Origin: Adenanthera pavonina
Lineage: Eukaryota; Streptophyta; Magnoliopsida; Fabales; Fabaceae
Assembly: GCA_026686845.1 (NCBI GenBank)
Contig: JAIVEN010000015.1
Location: 13,993,501-14,057,500, forward strand
Direction: 5' to 3'
Length of the DNA stretch: 64,000 bases
Shown here in pieces: positions 49,487 to 59,927 of this stretch (its first letter is position 1; each line of letters begins with the position of its first letter). The position numbers and the translations under genes were made by a program. The notes beneath the pieces were generated by a model that was not told the origin of the DNA, searched no databases, and was given only the letters and a program-made list of their open reading frames with translations.

Positions 49487-51747
49487 AGTCGACCAGGGAG
49501 AAAGCAGGGTACTGCTTCCTTTTCTTGAAGAGCCTTTCATTTTTGCATATTACTCCCCCTGTTTCTGGGTTTTGGACCTTATTTATGGTCATGTATGATT
49601 CGGAAAAGTGGTAAGTTTAAGCCGAGATGAATGAAAATTTCACAAAGTTCCCCTTCAATCCAACAACAGCTGCATACAATGATATGACTATTGAGTAATT
49701 AACGCCATTCCTAGTGATAGTACTAGCAGACTTATTTTTGTGTGGCTAGAGGCAAAATCCTGGAATGGTAAACAGAGTGGGAATTTTTGTGTCTAAAACT
49801 AAAAACTGGATATATATATACTCACTCACAATGATATAAGGTGTTTCTTTTATGGTGGAGGGAGGCGTTAGCATAAGAGGAGGAGGAAAACAGCGGGAAG
49901 AGAGGAAGCGGCGGTCGGCGGAGACGAGGCGTGGCGTTTGGGGCACCACAAAAGACCAAAAAGTGTCGAGTTTTACCTGAGATGAGGTGTTACACGTGTC
50001 CTCTCTCCCTCTCTTTATTTCATTGCTTTAATGTTCAAAGCCTCCTCCAGCATTTAATATTTCCGTCATACGCGGCTTCTCAAGGCCGCATCCCCTAACC
50101 TTTTTATTTTTCATATTAACTTTTTTCTTAAAAAATTATAATTATAATATACTTAAATGTGAAAATAGTTCATTCAAATTCGAATTCATCTCATAAAAAT
50201 TTAATCTTAAGTGAGTTTTATTAATTTTAAATGTTTATTTATTGTTGTATTGATATGAGCACCAGATGCATTTTTTATTGTAAATTTAAATGATGTAGCC
50301 AGCCAAAAAAATTAAATGATAAAAATGTCATCAGAGTGGGAGCTCTTAGATATTAGCACTAGTATTAAATAAATTTCCGCTTCAACAAAGGAACCGAAAT
50401 ACAGGCTGACAGCAGCCTTGTTATACTTTCGTGAAGATAAAGTCCGACGGGAAGAAGACAACTTGAAAATTAGCTGTCATTATTTCTTTAATTCTTTTGG
50501 TACTCGGCAAATTAAATGGCCAGCATCGTGGTATTGTTCTGTCTGCCAAATCAGAATTCATCCAGAATAGAAAAGCATTCATGTTATTGATCTTCTGGCC
50601 AAAATGAATTAAAAAAAAAACGTAAATGTTGTTGCTACTTATAAATTATGACTTTTATTTTATGTGTTTGGATTAAAATTGAAGGATTGACCTGAACTTG
50701 ACATTCTTTCTAGCTATAAATCGCGAGACACCCGAGTTGAGCATAACGATTGTACTGGAAGCTAAATTTGACAAATATTAAAAGAAAATTTATCATTTTT
50801 TTGGCATTTGACAAGTTTATGCATGCACCAAAAGCAAATGATATCTAATTGTCTTATTTATGAAGCACATTTCAAAAGTTTTTTCTTATTCCTTTTATAA
50901 AATACTCTCTCGGTGAGTTAATATAAAAGATAATTTAGTAAGTTTTTAGGTTTTAAAATATAAGGAATACATATGGGACAATTTTTTTTTAAATTATCCC
51001 TAATTAAGATGATATTTTTTAAAAAAAAATTAGTAATATAATTCATTTATATTAATTATATGATATAAAAATTATTAATATTAAATGAGAACCTTTTTTA
51101 CAACTATTTTATATTAAGATAAATTTATTATTTTTCTTGGTCAATATTATTTTATTTTTTATCTCTTATATTAAGAAATAGAGAAAATATTTTATAATAT
51201 TTAATAATATTATTCCTATTTTAACCATAATCATTTATTTATTCACTTCGTAAATTGTCATTAAAATTTTTATATAATTGGTCAAGCTCTTAATCTTATT
51301 TTAATTAATTTCATACTTTCTTACTTAATAATAATTAAAAATATTATTTAATAAAAATTGTATTATTATAATAAATAGAAATAAAAAATATTTAATTTAT
51401 TTAATTTAAAAAATATAATTAAGTTTTTTAATTTACATAAAATTATTGGACGTGCCTTTAAAAATAAGACCGACGGAGGGGAGAGTATATCATTCAACTG
51501 AGGCAGAGAACATTAATGAACAAAGAATGTAGGTAAGTAAGAATGGACAAAGATGAGAAGAATTTAAGAGTACTGTGCTCTGTTTCGTGGGGCTCGAGCG
51601 ATGGTTTGACGCGAGAGAGAGAAGCACCGGTTGAGTCTGAGAGTCCTGAAAAGCTGTCCATAATGAACATTACTGGAGTATACGAGAACTAATTAATGAC
51701 CCACCCATTGGACAAAGTCATGCTTTGTATAAATACGAAAAGTAATA

Positions 51748-52009
51748 CTTCCTCTTATATTATTGTATTAGGATCCTTTTAATCAAATGTGTATTAAAAA
51801 TTGAAATTAAAATTAATTAATTATTTTAATTTTTTTAAAAATTTTAATATTTTTCTAAAATTACCCTTATTTAATATTTTTCTCTTTCTCTTTGGATATA
51901 TTAAATAGAGGTATTTTTTAGAAATATATAATAAATATTATCTCATATATTATAAAGGGTCTTATATTTAGGAGAAGATAAAATATCTTATATATAGGAC
52001 CGGATAAAG
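51748..52009 (+). mobile_element. Stowaway-like MITE, family A
   Basis: Starts CTTCCTCTTATATTATTG and ends TATATAGGACCGGATAAAG between TA dinucleotides. The middle repeats the family motif order (TTTTCTAAAATTACCCTTAT, then ATAATAAATATTATCTC). Moderately diverged. Confidence 0.75.
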
Positions 52010-53189
52010 TAATAAATACGGAGGCTGTGTATCCCATTACATATCATGGGAACTAATTCCTGGAACTTCATGCACCCACTCCCTTCACAATGCTAGCATG
52101 TAGGATCTATCCTTTTTCAATGTGATTATGATATTTGTAGAATAAACCACAGCCTCTATAATCTATGACACACAAATATCATTCTTTTGTGATTATTGTA
52201 AGGGCTTTCTATTTTTTTTTTCATTTATCGAAATTGTGGAACCATGTTAAGAGTAGCGCGAGTAAAAGTATTGTTGTCTTTTTTTTTTGGTTTTTTTTTG
52301 TACAAAAAGTGTTTTTTGGTAAACTATTAATAGAATGTTGATAGGCAACCGCAGCAAAGTGGAAGTAGGGCCAGCGAAAGAGTTGGGTTGGTCAGCCCAT
52401 ATTTGACCCCTTCATGGTTGTTAGTTACACTATGCAGACAGCTTATTTACGTGAGCCATATATCCTGAGCCCAAACATGTTCACCAAACTGTGGATCTTT
52501 TCATATTTAGTTTCATTCGTTCTCCAAGAAAAAGACTGTTTTGACTTTTTGTGCCGCGCTTTGTCTATAACTGCAGTTCTACACTTAACATGCATTATTG
52601 TATTATATTTATTCACCAAAAATAATTACTATATTATATTTCACCCGAAAAATTAAAAAAGATGAAGTACCCTATGAGAAATTTTTCTTATTTCATAATA
52701 TAAGATAATATATAATAATTTATTATTTTTATTTTTTATTTATTATATTATTAATATTGTAATATGTGTTATATTTAATAAAATAAATAAAATTAATAGA
52801 GGTAAAATTGAAAATTTTATTTTTTTTAAATTTAAAAATATAATAAATATTTCTTAATATGCATAAAACCCTTCACATTGCCTTATACTCCCTTCATCTT
52901 ATAATATAAGGCAATGCTTGATATTTTTCTTATCCCATAATATAAAACAACATTTGGAAATTTGATAATTTTATCCCTCATTAATATAATACATAGTATT
53001 ATAAATTGTGTTGGAATGATGAAAATGAGAGTATTTAATAATGTTCGATAGGGATAAAATATGAACGATCGAGTTTTTTTTTTGAAGAATTTAAGAAATT
53101 TTTTTATTTTTAATTTACGTGAAATCCTAAATATTGGCTTGTAATATCGAGAGACAGATGGAGTAATATAACATAGGGAGTAAATAGTT

Positions 53190-53396
53190 TTTTCAACTGT
53201 ACTTCCTTTTATTTTTTGATATAAATTTTTTTTAATTAAATTACACAAATTAATAATAAAAATTAAAATTAATTATCTATCTTGATTATTTTAAAAATTA
53301 TAATATTTTTCTAAAAATATTTTTATTTAATCTATTTATTTCTCTTATTAAAATATATTAAATGATGATATTTTTTAAAATTATATAATAAATGAT
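53190..53396 (+). mobile_element. Degraded family A MITE body
   Basis: Internal motifs of family A are present in order (TTAATTAAATTACACAAATT, then ATTTTTCTAAAAATATTTTT, then ATATAATAAATG), but no clear terminal repeats remain. Confidence 0.45.
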
Positions 53397-53663
53397 TGTT
53401 TGACCTGGACAATTTTTTTTTTGGAACAACTCAGATAAAAGACCTGGCGTTTGATAAAAGTGAAGTGAACAATTACAATGCAAAAACAAAGGTACATTCT
53501 AGAGAAATCATGGCTACATAAATCTGATATTCAAAATTTTAAGACTAGGCAATTGGAGATATAATTAGTTAATTACATATCAGCAAGTAATACAAGAAAT
53601 ACTTATCTTAAGAAAAATAAACTGCTGCCGTAACATTGTGATTTCTGATTCTGTATTGTATGA

Positions 53664-53748
53664 TGTTCCGTCAAAAAATCGAGAGACTATTCCCTTCTCC
53701 CCGTGTGCGGTGCCCTCCCCTCTTTATGCTTATCTTTTCTCCTTTTAT
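53664..53748 (-). repeat. 3' LTR remnant, 85 bp
   Basis: Begins TGTTCCGTCAAAAAATCGAG and matches the first 85 plus-strand bases of the right LTR (55753-55837) except at two positions. After CCTTTTAT at 53748 similarity ends abruptly and coding sequence starts, marking the internal deletion junction. Confidence 0.9.
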
Positions 53749-54611
53749 GTCTCTCCTCTGAGTTGACTTCCAAGATTAGTGCACCGATCTTCACCGGCGA
53801 GCTGAAATTTCTGTAATTCTTCAATAGGCCTTGGCCTTTGGTCCTGCACATCAAATCGAGGATCAAGCTCCACCAAGCTTACTGATGTTGTATCCTTCCT
53901 CGTATGCTCACCGTTGCCAACTACCCTTCCCCTGGTGACTTTTAGACTATCTACATACAATTGTCTTGCAACCTTTTGATCAGCCTTTATTGCAACTACG
54001 TTCCCGGACACCGAGGGAAACTTCATCGTGAGGTGCGGAGTGGAAACCACGGCGCCGAGCTCGTTAAACTCAGGTCGACCTATCAAGATATTATAAGAAG
54101 TTATTGCATCAATGATAAGGTACCTGATTATAATAGTTTTTGACCCGAGATCTCCCCGGAAGGTGGTCAACAATTCCACATATCCTCGGGTATGAACATA
54201 TTCTCCTGCAAAGCTGACCAACGGATCACGATAAGGCTTAATCGTCTCCTCGGGTATCTCAAGCTTCTGAAAGGTGGTATAATACAAGATATCCGCCGAG
54301 CTTCCTTGGTCTATCAGTGTCTTTCTGACGACGTAATTGACCACTTCCACCGAAATCACCATGGGGTCGTCCTGATTAGGATCGACTCCTTCGAAATCCT
54401 CATCCGAGAAGGTGATGGAACAAGAACTTCGGGGCGCTCGGTGCATCGTCGTATTTACTGTCTGAATGGCCCTCAGGTGTCTTTTTCTGGCCGAACTGGT
54501 TGCTCCTCCTCCGGCAAACGCACCAGCTATAGTGTTGATTACCCCTCTTATTCTGTTTTCTTCCCTGTTTCGAGTGTCGTCTGGCTGTCTTCTTTCCTGT
54601 TCGGTTGCCAA
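53745..54611 (-). CDS. pro: Retrotransposon protease-like region
   Basis: An open frame of 288 residues, one frame back (-1) from gag and overlapping its end (54548-54611). It carries DQGSSADILY, the active-site Asp-x-Gly-Ser motif of retroviral-type aspartic proteases as found in plant Ty3/gypsy polyproteins, followed by ILIGRPEFNELGA, a conserved downstream loop. In an intact element it would cut the Gag-Pol polyprotein. The frame ends in the LTR remnant, right at the deletion junction, so reverse transcriptase is not encoded. The start of the functional product is unclear because the region is normally made as part of a polyprotein. Confidence 0.75.
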   Translation of the reverse strand: MATEQERRQPDDTRNREENRIRGVINTIAGAFAGGGATSSARKRHLRAIQTVNTTMHRAPRSSCSITFSDEDFEGVDPNQDDPMVISVEVVNYVVRKTLIDQGSSADILYYTTFQKLEIPEETIKPYRDPLVSFAGEYVHTRGYVELLTTFRGDLGSKTIIIRYLIIDAITSYNILIGRPEFNELGAVVSTPHLTMKFPSVSGNVVAIKADQKVARQLYVDSLKVTRGRVVGNGEHTRKDTTSVSLVELDPRFDVQDQRPRPIEELQKFQLAGEDRCTNLGSQLRGET

Positions 54612-55855
54612 GGTTCTTCCTGAGCTCGGGTCTGACCTCTACCGCGGCCTCGCTCATTATAAGAGAGACGATTACCGTGACCCCTCTGTACAAAGTTGCC
54701 GAGATGCCCAGCCTGGATCAGTTCCTCAATCTTGTCTTGTAATGTCCAGCACTCCTCCGTGGTGTGACCATAATTGCGATGGTACCTGCAATGCTTTGAT
54801 TGATCGGCCGTCTCCGGGGTGTGTCCAGGAGCTGGGAGCCGTATCAATTCGGTATTGCAAGCTTCTTCCAGAATTCGAGCTCGGTTGGTATTTAGTGGGG
54901 TGTAGAAGTCATACTTCGGCCCCCGGCTAGTACCTTCTCTTTTAAACTTCCCCTTCTCTAACATCGGCCTTAGACTTCCATGGTTGTTTAATTCCGTTCG
55001 CTTGTCCAGATCAGTCCTGACCCTATTTCTAAACTTCGACACCTCCTCCATTTGTATATATCCGGCCGCACGATTTCTAAGCTCATCCATGTCGGAAGGT
55101 AGTTTTCGACATAGGTGGTCGGCAAACAGTCCCGGCTTGAGAGCCATCAGCATCGTGTGCATTGCTACTTCAGGGTTTAGATCCCGGATCTTTACCGAGA
55201 CTGATGAGAAGCGCTCCATGAAACTCCTAAGGGACTCATCCTTCTCCTGTCGCAAGTTTACCAACGCAGCCGAGGTAAGCTGGTGAGGTCGGCTGGTAGC
55301 GTATTGCGCGCTGAATTTATTGACTAAGGTTTCAAAGCAATCGATAGATCGTGATGGGAGCCGGGTATACCAACTCAAAGCTGCTCCTTTCAAGGACGTA
55401 GGGAAGACCCTACACAAAACTGCATCCTCATTTGTGAACAGATTCACCTGCATGACATACGCATCCACATGCTCATCAGGATCGGTAGTACCGTCATATC
55501 TTTCTAGGTTTAAGCCCTTCCACCCTTTTGGCAATGGCGTCTCCATGATGCCATCAACGAACGGATGTCTCCAGACGGCCTGCTTATCCCCTCGTAAATT
55601 GTCAATGTTTGTCTCTGAATGGTGTGTTTCCTCCCGTCGACTTCCCTCATGATGTGACCGCTGAGTATCTCTGTTGGTATTCCCCCGTTTCGTAGAGCAC
55701 AAGGCTCTTAACCTTGTGGTCGTGGGTTCGAGCCCCACGGTGGGCGCCAAAATGTTCCGTAAAAAAACCGAGAGACTATTCCCTTCTCCCCGTGTGCGGT
55801 GCCCTCCCCTCTTTATGCTTATCTTTTCTCCTTTTATTGACCTGCTCCTGACCAT
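54548..55855 (-). CDS. gag: Retrotransposon Gag-like protein
   Basis: The open frame is 435 residues long from an ATG inside the 5' LTR; a later Met at 55546 (METPLPKGW) is a more likely start of the conserved part. The retrotransposon gag domain is visible: LERYDGTTDPDEHVDAYV, then FPTSLKGAALSWYTRLP, SAQYATSRPHQLTSAALVNL and ESLRSFMERF, typical of plant Ty3/gypsy Gag. Near the end, CRYHRNYGHTTEECWTL resembles a modified zinc knuckle for RNA binding. The segment TVGLEPTTTRLRAL near residue 39 is simply the translation of antisense tRNA-Lys and is not a true protein domain. The coding part is intact, so Gag could be made if the LTR is active. Confidence 0.8.
   Translation of the reverse strand: MVRSRSIKGEKISIKRGGHRTRGEGNSLSVFLRNILAPTVGLEPTTTRLRALCSTKRGNTNRDTQRSHHEGSRREETHHSETNIDNLRGDKQAVWRHPFVDGIMETPLPKGWKGLNLERYDGTTDPDEHVDAYVMQVNLFTNEDAVLCRVFPTSLKGAALSWYTRLPSRSIDCFETLVNKFSAQYATSRPHQLTSAALVNLRQEKDESLRSFMERFSSVSVKIRDLNPEVAMHTMLMALKPGLFADHLCRKLPSDMDELRNRAAGYIQMEEVSKFRNRVRTDLDKRTELNNHGSLRPMLEKGKFKREGTSRGPKYDFYTPLNTNRARILEEACNTELIRLPAPGHTPETADQSKHCRYHRNYGHTTEECWTLQDKIEELIQAGHLGNFVQRGHGNRLSYNERGRGRGQTRAQEEPWQPNRKEDSQTTLETGKKTE
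55684..55749 (+). other. tRNA-Lys(CTT)-like sequence forming an extended primer-binding site
   Basis: The plus strand reads as the 3' two-thirds of tRNA-Lys: GTAGAGC, anticodon arm with loop CTCTTAA, the T-arm GTGGGTTCGAGCCCCAC, acceptor GGTGGGCG, then an encoded CCA (55747-55749). The 5' part is shortened: CCCGT, then about a dozen D-arm bases missing. Three bases separate it from the LTR. Nuclear tRNA genes do not encode CCA, so this came from a mature tRNA primer. It is not a working tRNA gene. Normal primer sites are only 8-18 bases long. Confidence 0.85.
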
Positions 55856-56238
55856 TAAGGTTAAACCATCTTCTCCCTGTAATCCCTAATTTATCGGGAT
55901 TGTTCATAAATGATCATTATGGAGTATCGCGCTCTTTTTGCATGATCCCTGATTTTTCATCCTATAGTTATAATTCCATAACTGTCATGATCCCATAACT
56001 GTTACTCCTAGCCGGGTGTTTTTGGGGCAATATAGTTTTCGTGGAGAAACCCGTAGTCGGCCATATGATTACTCGGCCTTATCGTTCGATAACCGATGTA
56101 TTACTCGGCTCGTTGCGCTTAAGTTCGGCCTCCGAATTATAGCTCAGTATATATAAGTCCGAAAAGTGGGGTTTCAAAGGGGCATCCATCCATCCATCTC
56201 AGACTTGTAATCTTGGGACACTCATTTTGGCCCGCACA
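55753..56238 (-). repeat. 5' LTR, 486 bp
   Basis: Runs on the plus strand from TGTTCCGT to CCGCACA. A TATATATAAG block at about 56148-56157 (also TATA-like on the minus strand) would be the promoter of the element. It ends at the target duplication TATGA. Confidence 0.85.
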
Positions 56239-56420
56239 TATGAAGTGACAAGAAAGCGACGCAAGGTACATAAGATGACAAAAGCCTTACGGGCCGCCCC
56301 GGAACACCTCACCTCCATTGAAGCCAAGTGGGCTCCACTTTCTAAAACGACGACCATTTTCTTCTTCCTTCATCCCCATCTCCATATTATACTCTCTAGT
56401 TTTTTTGGCTAAGCCTTGTC

Positions 56421-56426
56421 CACGTG
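56421..56426. promoter_or_regulatory. G-box (CACGTG) in the COL promoter
   Basis: A CACGTG palindrome (context GTCCACGTGTCATC) lies 180 bases before the COL start codon. G-boxes bind bZIP and bHLH factors including PIFs and HY5 and are common in light-regulated genes. It sits between the LTR element and the gene, so it has been kept. Function is inferred. Confidence 0.5.
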
Positions 56427-56605
56427 TCATCCGGCAATTGGCGATTCTCCAGATCTCTCTGACCCCACCAGGACCAGGATAGGTAGGCTTGTTTCGAATA
56501 ATCACGGTTCCTCCTCAACCACCCATACTAACATTTCCTTGTTGAGTTCCTACATTACAATCGAGGGGCTGGGACCCTACCTTCACTGATACCCTTCCTT
56601 CCTCC

Positions 56606-57671
56606 ATGGCTTCCAAGCTCTGTGATTCCTGCAAGTCTGCCACTGCCACCCTATTCTGCCGTGCCGACTCTGCCTTCCTTTGTCTCGGCTGTGACTCCAA
56701 GGTTCATGCCGCGAACAAGCTCGCTTCCCGTCACGCACGCGTATGGGTTTGTGAGGTCTGCGAGCAGGCTCCTGCTCACGTCACCTGCAAGGCTGACGCT
56801 GCTGCTCTCTGCATCACCTGCGACCGTGACATCCACTCTGCGAATCCACTCGCTCGCCGCCACGAGCGCGTCCCCGTCACTCCCTTCTATGATCCGGTCC
56901 ACTCCGTCGGTGTCCCATCCGGCTCCGCCATCAACTTCCTCGACGACCGTTACTTCTCCGACGCCGATGCAGATGCTGATGTCAGCAGGGAAGAGGCTGA
57001 AGCCGCTTCCTGGTTGCTACCTACCCCTTCCAATCCCAAGGCCGTGGAGAGCCCAGATCTGAACTCCGGTGAGTACGTATTTCCCGAAATGGAGCCATGC
57101 CTAGATCTGGATTTCGGGGTGGATGCAAAGGAGGAAGCTCAGGAGCAGAACAGTTCCGGCACCGACGGTGTTGTACCTGTTCAGAGCAAGAGTACACAGA
57201 TTCCTTCCCTCAACGAACACTGCTATGACATGGATTTGACTGGGTCCAAGAATTTCGCCTTTGGCTACACTAGCAGCCAGTGTTTGAGCCAGAGTGTAAG
57301 ACCTTGGTTCTGGAATTTTACAATTCATTCATTCATTCCATTTAGAGCTTGATTGTAGCTAACATGAAAGAGTTCAGGTGTCGTCGTCTTCCATGGAAGT
57401 CGGGGTGGTTCCAGATGGGAATGCGATATCGAACGGTTACAGCAAGACGGTGATGGGGAGTGAGAATCAGACGGTGCAGATATCAGCAGCAGACAGGGAA
57501 GCAAGGGTGTTGAGGTACAGGGAGAAGAGGAAGAACCGCAAGTTCGAGAAGACCATTCGCTATGCTTCCAGAAAAGCGTATGCGGAGACGAGACCGAGGA
57601 TCAAAGGCAGATTCGCAAAACGGTCGGAGGTAGACCGTTTCGAAGGATACGGCGTCGTACCGAGCTGTTGA
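56606..57671 (+). CDS. COL3/COL4: CONSTANS-LIKE transcription factor (COL3/COL4 type)
   Basis: Two exons (56606-57295 and 57378-57671) joined by an 82-base GT-AG intron give 327 residues. Two tandem B-box zinc fingers lie at residues 6-43 (CDSC through ASRH) and 49-86 (CEVCEQAPAHVTC through ARRH), a VP-type motif GVVPDG at about 239-244, and a CCT domain at about 270-312 (REARVLRYREKRKNRKFEKT, ending GRFAKR) that carries the nuclear signal and contacts NF-Y and DNA. The ending YGVVPSC is typical of the group. B-box spacing and the ERVPVTPFYDPV linker favour COL3/COL4 over CO. These factors act in light signalling and flowering in the nucleus. Reading through the intron would give a truncated 248-residue protein without CCT. 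An LTR retrotransposon ends 368 bp upstream. Confidence 0.95.
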
Positions 57672-59927
57672 GTGCACTGGTGCCTGGTGGCTGCACATCA
57701 ATTAGATGTCTGGTTAGCAGTGTATATATTTTTTGTTGTGGTTGGTTTTGTTGTTTTTGGATCTGAACGTGTTTGTGTGTGATAATATATATAAATATGT
57801 CGTTATGAATTTTGGTGGTTGATGATACAGTATGGGAATCAATGGCTGCTCCGGCTTTTGAGGAAGCATTAGATATGGTTTTAGACTTGAATTGGGGTTA
57901 TATATTAATTGAAAAAGCGAAGCATGATGATGGGGGTAAGGGAAGCACAGAAGAAGAGCGTATCAGAATCTGGAGCACTATTGGTTAAGTGCAGAGGTTT
58001 AATTATTAATTAATTAATTTAAACTAAGACTAGAGCACTAATGAATGAATTGTAAATGTAGTAAATAGTTTGGAGAAGGAAGGGATGTCTGGGGACTCCG
58101 TTGTTTGTTTGTGGATGGAGATTGGATTAGATATCGATCAGGCTACGTATGCGCGTCAAAAGCTCCTTTTTTTGTCCTCGGCCGGGTGCAATTAAAAGTT
58201 CATAATGGTGGGCCCGAGTGAATGGTGCCATTAAATTAATCATGCTGTGAGGTCAATTATTAATAATTACATATGGTTAATTTTTAGTTGGTACCTTCTT
58301 CCGAATAAAATTGTAATTTTTGTGCTTACTTTGATTTACAAATTGTTCCAAGTCTAATTCTAATAAGATTTTTTCATGAAAAATTAATTGTTTTATTTAT
58401 AATTCATAATTTATGAATACTATAATTTAGTTGTTATAAATTTTATGTTATATATCGAAATATATGATATACATTGTTATAGTTTTTTAGAAGAAATAAA
58501 ATTTCTTAACTGCTTTTATCATTTTATTATACTATTATTAGTTATTAATATGTATAAAGTCATATACGCATATTCATAGATAGATAGTTTTGACCCAAAA
58601 AAATAAAAAAAGCTTGAATATATATCAAAATATACTATGGAAGTCAAATATAGTTTTTAAAAAATAATTAGCAAGAGTGACTTGATGTAATTTATTCAAT
58701 TCTTTTTTATTAATATAAAGGCTATCTAAATATTTTTCCTTTAAAAAAAGGATCTAAATTCAAGGTTCTGTAAATATTTACAGTGTTCACGCAATTTAAT
58801 GCTTGGTTAAAAGAAGTAAGATAAGATTCTTTTTGGTACTTTGAAGTCTCAAGAAAAAAGAGAGGGAAGTAATTTTATTGAGCCTCTCTATCCCTCCCTC
58901 TCTCACGGATCCTCTCTGATTTGTGAAAGGTGCCGTACGATTAAAAGACGAAACACATCCACTTGTAACTTGTTTGAACATTTTAATTCATGTTAGAAAA
59001 TTGATATATAAGCTTCTCGTAAAGAATAAGTAGGGAATTGCCCGATTTAAGTGTTACCAGTATATGCTAGTGTTCCCCGTTGGCCAGAAATAAACTCAAC
59101 AGTTGAAAGATATGTGGTTGGGTGCCTGGGAATAGCATTCTTAAGAATTCAATATGTTCCTGTGAAACGAATATTCCATACGTCAAACGTCAATGGTTCC
59201 GACGCAAAAATATGAATTAGGTGCCCTTTGAACATCCACCTCAGGTCCTTCTATTGGCCATTGTGGTCGAGGATGGAATGTGAGACACGTTTTCTCCCAC
59301 ATTTTCCATACTAAGCTAAGCTAGCATCGTCATGAATTGAAATTGAAATTGGATGAAAATATACATCCAATAGACTGAGTCACCTTTCCAATTCCTACCT
59401 CTCGTTCCCCCTCACTTGTCATCTCTTCTCTTCGTTCGAATCGATTTGGACCCTTCAATTCCTTGTCCAATCCAGATCCTAGTAGTTTTACTTCAGAACT
59501 TCAACATCCTGATTCACTTAGCTCATTCCATAGTTTCTACATAGTTACCCTAACACGTAAATGTTTTTTACAAGATTATAATCTTAATACTACACTTGGT
59601 ACAAACAATGAACCATGTAAAACAAAAATGCTACACAGTACAAATAAAAGAGAACTTCAACAACAACGAAGCACACGACTTTTTGGGGGGCAAACTACAG
59701 GATCAACACCACATATACAGCATGAGCAATCACTCTTTACACATATTCCCCCTTGCTACACAAAGCACAACTCTATGCTAGATGACCATTACCATTTTGA
59801 TTTTTGTTTTTCTATTCTTGCAACATGATACATGACTGTGTAGAACACCTATGACAATGAACTATATAAAACATTATTTGTTACATCCCATCTTTCAATC
59901 TGCCACATACCACAACCATGCAGGGTT
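57672..59927. other. Intergenic region, no gene seen
   Basis: The COL 3' UTR probably covers the first few hundred bases. The rest is AT-rich; 58790-58985 and 59460-59830 contain open frames without protein character. The last 200-300 bases before 59928 would be the 3' UTR of the phosphatase gene. No repeat with clear ends found. Confidence 0.5.

Larger units (their letters stand above)
49487..53658. other. Intergenic region rich in MITE debris, no gene seen
   Basis: After the GDU 3' UTR there is a short GC-rich patch (49855-49945), then very AT-rich DNA. Mirrored AT-rich blocks at 50900-51480 look like worn MITEs. A TIR-bearing family A copy (51748-52009), a family B-like block (about 52672-52880) and a degraded family A body (about 53190-53396) follow. 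Open frames are short and not protein-like. Confidence 0.5.
53664..56238 (-). mobile_element. Internally deleted LTR retrotransposon carrying gag and protease (Ty3/gypsy-like)
   Basis: The element is bounded by TG and CA and by an exact 5-bp duplication TATGA (53659-53663 and 56239-56243). In its own direction (minus) it has a 486-bp 5' LTR (56238-55753), a tRNA-Lys primer-binding site that continues into tRNA sequence, gag, a protease-like region, then only the last 85 bp of the 3' LTR (53748-53664). Reverse transcriptase, RNase H, integrase and most of the 3' LTR are missing. The shared 85 bp differ at two positions, so the insertion is young. Both ends and the target duplication are intact. 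It would depend on an autonomous relative if it could move at all. Confidence 0.9.

Noticed and set aside
49206..49598. Extra genes overlapping GDU
   Set aside because: Shadows of the GDU frame; only the GDU frame shows conserved motifs.
53961..55652. Plus-strand frames over the LTR element
   Set aside because: Antisense shadows of gag and protease.
55684..55746. A working tRNA-Lys gene
   Set aside because: CCA is encoded at the 3' end, the D-arm is largely missing, and it sits exactly at the primer-site position of an LTR element, so it is a primer-derived copy.
56651..57062. Additional genes overlapping COL exon 1 on both strands
   Set aside because: Open frames there result from the GC-rich coding sequence and have no domain character.
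57296..57352. COL gene ending at a stop after residue 248
   Set aside because: The frame runs into an 82-base GT-AG intron; splicing restores the VP motif and the CCT domain.
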